Position numbers and translations under genes: made by a program
The notes under the pieces: model-generated
What the model was told of the DNA's origin: nothing
Seen by the model: only the letters and a program-made list of their open reading frames with translations
The model's database searches: none
In this document: positions 61,001-64,000 of the stretch, piece after piece
Layout: each line of letters begins with the position of its first letter
How positions within the stretch are numbered: position 1 is the first letter of the stretch
Source: Psychrobacter glacincola
Lineage (GTDB): Bacteria > Pseudomonadota > Gammaproteobacteria > Pseudomonadales > Moraxellaceae
Assembly: GCF_904846215.1 (NCBI RefSeq)
Contig: NZ_CAJGZK010000004.1
Location: 118,787 to 182,786 of the forward strand
DNA: 64,000 nt
Direction: 5' to 3'

Positions 61001-62419
61001 ATGACCTCTCCTACACTCCAGCATAACCAGCCTGCTGCTATTGATATTCCTAGTAAGCCACAGCGCATTAAGCTTACTCAGGATATTGATTTCTTTGCGT
61101 TGTTTAAACGTATTGAGCGCGCCTTTGATACTTGTTATTTGCTCGAATCACTGGGCGAAGATGGACATATGGCGCGTCATCATGCGATTGGTTTTGATCC
61201 GGTGATGACCATTACCGCTATCGACCGCACTACCCTTGCTATTACCGACAATAAGACCGCTGAAACCAATCATTATCAGACTGACAATCCTTATCAATTG
61301 CTCCGTAAAATTACCCCGCAGCACGTCATTGCTCGTGAGCAAAGCGGTGGTCTCGTCGGTTATTTGGGTTACGACAGTGTCAATTTCTTTGAACCAAGCC
61401 TCAATGCTAAGCCAAGCGATGACTTTGAACCGTTCAAATTTGGTGTATATTTGGATGGTTTAACGCTCGATAAAATGACTGGTGAAATTTTCTATTTTTA
61501 TTATCCAACTGCGCAGCAAGAAAACCGCATTGAGCAAATCAAAGCGCTACTTGATGAACCAATCCCAAATTATAAGCCGCCGACGGTTGAGTTTTTGGGT
61601 GACGGCATGAGTCAAGAGGAGCACGCTAAAGCTGTCATGCAAGTCAAAGAAGACATCATCTCGGGGCGTATCTTTCAGTGTGAGGTCGGTTTTAAATCTA
61701 AATATCGTATTGCGGGCGATAAAATGCCCATTTATGAAAAATTGCGCTCGGTCAATCCGTCACCGCACATGTATTTTATGAAATTTGCCCAGCAGTGCAT
61801 TATCGGCGCGTCGCCTGAACTGCTATTTCGCTTACGTCAAGGTGAAATGGAAACCTACCCACTCGCAGGTACAGCCAAGCGCGGCGTTGATGTCATCGAA
61901 GATCGACAGCTTGCCCGCGCCTTACTAAACGATGCCAAAGAGATTGCCGAGCACAATATGCTAGTTGATTTGCACCGCAATGATATTGGCCGTGTGGCGC
62001 AATTTGGTACGGTAAAAGTACGTAGCCTCATGGATATCAAACGCTTCTCACACGTGCAACATATCTCTTCTGAAATCGTCGGTATTTTGCATCCTAATGA
62101 AGATATGTTTAGCGCCCTTGCCAGTAACTTCCCTGCTGGAACACTGTCAGGCGCACCAAAGGTTGAAGCGATTAAAGTCATCAATGAGCTGGAGCCTGAT
62201 GGTCGCGGCGCTTATGGTGGTGCGCTTGGATCATTTAACTTTAACGGTGACTGCATTTTTGCCATTCCTATTCGCAGCCTATTCATCAATGGTGAGTCTG
62301 CTTATGCGCAAACCTGTGGCGGTAATGTTTATGACTCCAATCCTGCTGACGAATATCTAGAAATTCAGCGTAAATTGTCTGCCATGAAAGTCGTCTTAGA
62401 CAGTTTTATGAATCCGTAA
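61001..62419 (+). CDS. trpE: Anthranilate synthase component I
   Basis: It makes anthranilate from chorismate with ammonia from TrpG, the first step of tryptophan synthesis. The N-terminal tryptophan-feedback motif LLES is at CYLLESLGEDG. The chorismate-binding half has QVKEDIISGRIFQCEVGFK, CIIGASPELLFRL, YPLAGTAKRG, HNMLVDLHRNDIGR and FPAGTLSGAPKVEA. The start ATG at 61001 has GGA seven bases upstream; a TTG at 60989 is an alternative. 472 aa. trpR lies upstream, trpG downstream. Confidence 0.95.
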   Translation: MTSPTLQHNQPAAIDIPSKPQRIKLTQDIDFFALFKRIERAFDTCYLLESLGEDGHMARHHAIGFDPVMTITAIDRTTLAITDNKTAETNHYQTDNPYQLLRKITPQHVIAREQSGGLVGYLGYDSVNFFEPSLNAKPSDDFEPFKFGVYLDGLTLDKMTGEIFYFYYPTAQQENRIEQIKALLDEPIPNYKPPTVEFLGDGMSQEEHAKAVMQVKEDIISGRIFQCEVGFKSKYRIAGDKMPIYEKLRSVNPSPHMYFMKFAQQCIIGASPELLFRLRQGEMETYPLAGTAKRGVDVIEDRQLARALLNDAKEIAEHNMLVDLHRNDIGRVAQFGTVKVRSLMDIKRFSHVQHISSEIVGILHPNEDMFSALASNFPAGTLSGAPKVEAIKVINELEPDGRGAYGGALGSFNFNGDCIFAIPIRSLFINGESAYAQTCGGNVYDSNPADEYLEIQRKLSAMKVVLDSFMNP

Positions 62420-62452
62420 ATTGTGTATATTTTGCCAAAGAGTTGATAACCC

Positions 62453-63100
62453 ATGAATGTTTTAATTATAGATAACTACGACTCGTTTACCTTTAATCTT
62501 TACCAATATATCGGTGAGATTTTACAGACGATGGACGGTGATAAAGCCGCAAACGTCATTGTTAAACGTAATAATGAGATAACGTTAGCAGATGTACAGG
62601 CCATGAATCTTGACCGCATTATCATTTCGCCCGGTCCTGGTGCTCCTGATGACCCCGCCTACTTTGGTATTTGTGCCGAAGTCATCGAAGTCATGGGTAA
62701 GACGACGCCCCTATTAGGTGTCTGCTTGGGTTTACAAGGCATCGCCCATGTATTTGGCGGTGACGTGGTACGTGCTAATGTACCGATGCATGGCAAGGTC
62801 TCGTCGATTCGACATGATGGTGCAGGTGTCTATCAAGGCTTGCCACAAGAGATTGAAATCATGCGCTATCATTCACTGATGGTACAAGCAGATACCCTAC
62901 CAGAGTGCTTGACTGTGACGGCTGTCGTCGCCAATGACGCTCATAGTGAATTAATTTTGGCAGAATCAGCGCTAGCGGGTGATGAGATTATGGGACTCCA
63001 GCATAAAGACTACCCGATTCAAGGTGTACAGTTTCATCCTGAATCGTTTGCGACTGAAGGTGCTAAGCGCTTACTCACGAACTTTTTGTTGCAAGTATAA
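62453..63100 (+). CDS. trpG: Anthranilate synthase component II (glutamine amidotransferase)
   Basis: It releases ammonia from glutamine for TrpE. A class I amidotransferase: the start IIDNYDSFTFNLYQYIGEI, the oxyanion strand ISPGPGAPDDP, the nucleophile Cys91 in GVCLGLQG, and the His/Glu pair in VQFHPESFATE. Residue 94 is Leu where many TrpG proteins have His (GHQ). The LGLQG form is also seen in TrpE-TrpG fusion proteins. 215 aa. It follows trpE by 33 bp; trpD and trpC are not next to it. Confidence 0.93.
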   Translation: MNVLIIDNYDSFTFNLYQYIGEILQTMDGDKAANVIVKRNNEITLADVQAMNLDRIIISPGPGAPDDPAYFGICAEVIEVMGKTTPLLGVCLGLQGIAHVFGGDVVRANVPMHGKVSSIRHDGAGVYQGLPQEIEIMRYHSLMVQADTLPECLTVTAVVANDAHSELILAESALAGDEIMGLQHKDYPIQGVQFHPESFATEGAKRLLTNFLLQV

Positions 63101-63106
63101 ATCCTC

Positions 63107-63865
63107 ATGCTTGCCTTAGACCCAAATAAATCCCGCTTACCGATATATCAACGACTATGCCGTGTAAGTGTATTTGCAAGTCTGATGCTATGCGCTTCTT
63201 TTAGCTCAGCCATGACGCCTATAAAAGCGAACTTTATACTAGGTATGGACGTACAAGGTCAACGCTTAAACCTGTATCGAGATTGCGAAGAAGGCAGTGT
63301 GACTTGCGATAATATGCTATTGGTGGCTCCAGACTTGGGGCGCTTGTTGCAAACAAAGATGTTAGGTAAAAGACAAGATGAATCTCCCTATGCAGTAAAG
63401 CTTTATCCTGCTAAAACCAAGCATAGCTTATGTAAAGATGGCGTGACCCCTTGTGGTTTTCAGGGGTATAGCTTTGAGGGAGAAGATATTAATGGATTTA
63501 TAAATCCATCAAATAAGGAAATAAATATAGGCAGTAATTGGACGAAAGACAGCGCGACTTTATCTTATCAAGAAAATTCAACTTATTTGCCATTAGCGTC
63601 ACAAGCTGGTCTCATTGATTCTTTATATAAAACTTCTGACAAAGATTTAAATAGTAGCTACAGACTTATCGGAAAAGACATAGAGAGTGTATACGGTCAA
63701 GATAGCCTAAATGCGTTCAAAAAAGATCAGGTTAGATGGATAAGGCAGCGTTCAAAGGACTGCGGGGCAGATTCTCGGCATCTACCAAGAACCCAAGCTG
63801 AAAAAGTCTGTTTTATTCAGCAAAATAATATTCGAATGGAAGAGTACTTTTTGTGGATTGATTAA
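63107..63865 (+). CDS. Secreted LprI/DUF1311-like protein
   Basis: 252 aa. A signal segment (residues about 20-36, VSVFASLMLCASFSSAM) indicates export. The C-terminal 60 residues carry QVRWIRQRSKDC, VCFIQQNNIRMEEYF, the Cys/Trp/Arg pattern of lysozyme-inhibitor LprI/DUF1311 domains. The N-terminal two-thirds contain four Cys (two CxnC pairs) and are unrecognised. The start is six bases after trpG without a clear ribosome site. The gene ends just before an insertion sequence. Confidence 0.7.
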   Translation: MLALDPNKSRLPIYQRLCRVSVFASLMLCASFSSAMTPIKANFILGMDVQGQRLNLYRDCEEGSVTCDNMLLVAPDLGRLLQTKMLGKRQDESPYAVKLYPAKTKHSLCKDGVTPCGFQGYSFEGEDINGFINPSNKEINIGSNWTKDSATLSYQENSTYLPLASQAGLIDSLYKTSDKDLNSSYRLIGKDIESVYGQDSLNAFKKDQVRWIRQRSKDCGADSRHLPRTQAEKVCFIQQNNIRMEEYFLWID

Positions 63866-63873
63866 GGCGTATC

Positions 63874-64000
63874 GAGCCCATCCCAGATTCTGTGTAACTG
63901 CCCTTTAGATTAAATGCCTGCTAATACGATCATCAAACATAATCATAAAGCGATTAAGGGCAGACGTCCAGTTACGAATCGGCATCGACCACTTTTTAGA
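63874..64000 (-). mobile_element. Left end of an IS256-family insertion sequence (cut by window)
   Basis: The transposase C-terminus is on the minus strand, and between it and the preceding gene lies GAGCCCATCCCAGATTCTGT, which resembles IS256-family terminal repeats (CACAGAATCTGGGA on the minus strand). The element starts within about ten bases of the preceding stop codon and continues past the window. Confidence 0.75.
63905..64000 (-). CDS. IS256-family transposase, C-terminal fragment
   Basis: 31 residues from the window edge to the stop at 63905-63907. KKWSMPIRNWTSALNRFMI then MFDDRISRHLI matches the family C-terminus, which typically has W-x-MP-x-RNW-x-x-A-L-N-x-F. The rest lies beyond 64000. 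Whether the full gene is intact cannot be told. Confidence 0.8.
   Translation of the reverse strand, partial: SKKWSMPIRNWTSALNRFMIMFDDRISRHLI

Overview
The window looks like a chromosomal segment of a gamma-proteobacterium of the family Moraxellaceae, most probably Psychrobacter. The grounds are the moderate-to-low GC, Acinetobacter/Psychrobacter-type gene pairs (pyrC-rnt; eno-ftsB-ispD; pyrG-kdsA), a membrane-bound urate oxidase pathway and a BLUF photoreceptor. It is mostly core and metabolic DNA without a phage or plasmid. A truncated IS256-type insertion sequence runs off the right edge.

Layout. 1-5.7 kb: end of an unknown membrane protein, argG, pyrC, rnt, tRNA-Glu(TTC) and a membrane-anchored BLUF protein. 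6-15 kb (minus strand): ispD, ftsB and eno; a copper group (copA, copZ and a CxxC-less copZ-like paralogue); kdsA and pyrG. 15-22 kb: a porin, glcB, miaE, three small very hydrophilic genes and a MITE-like element. 22-36.8 kb: ppk1, mtgA, a glutaredoxin-like gene, an lldD-type dehydrogenase, a rhomboid protease, a MipA/OmpV protein, fumC, a 5-formyl-THF cyclo-ligase, a Na+/H+ antiporter-type carrier and lon. 37-43.5 kb: a META-type lipoprotein, lipoprotein SodC, topA and a DUF2799-like lipoprotein. 43.8-50 kb (minus strand): an iron/haem uptake cluster (TonB-dependent receptor, PepSY protein, tonB, exbB, exbD) with two Fur-box-like sites.

50.4-60.5 kb is a purine (urate/allantoin) degradation locus: NCS2 permease, RutR-like TetR regulator, uraD, uraH, puuD with a fused cytochrome c, NCS1 permease, puuE, allA and allE. 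Urate would pass through 5-hydroxyisourate, OHCU, allantoin and allantoate to ureidoglycolate and glyoxylate. Malate synthase G (16.9-19.1 kb) could absorb the glyoxylate. No allantoate amidohydrolase or allantoicase is present. Two sites matching the E. coli RutR box lie before the permease and between the regulator and uraD, so the locus is probably a local regulon. trpR-trpE-trpG and an LprI-like secreted protein follow.

The most unusual feature is a family of nine intergenic palindromic elements of about 105-180 bp (near 0.5, 24.8, 26.2, 28.8, 32.4, 43.6, 46.4, 52.3 and 58.7 kb). They share a non-palindromic core of two boxes (GCTTGCTG and ACAGAGGCTGC), flanking inverted arms and, in most copies, TATAGTCAGT-like ends. 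They look like a MITE or a structured-RNA repeat family. I could not check whether the family has been described.
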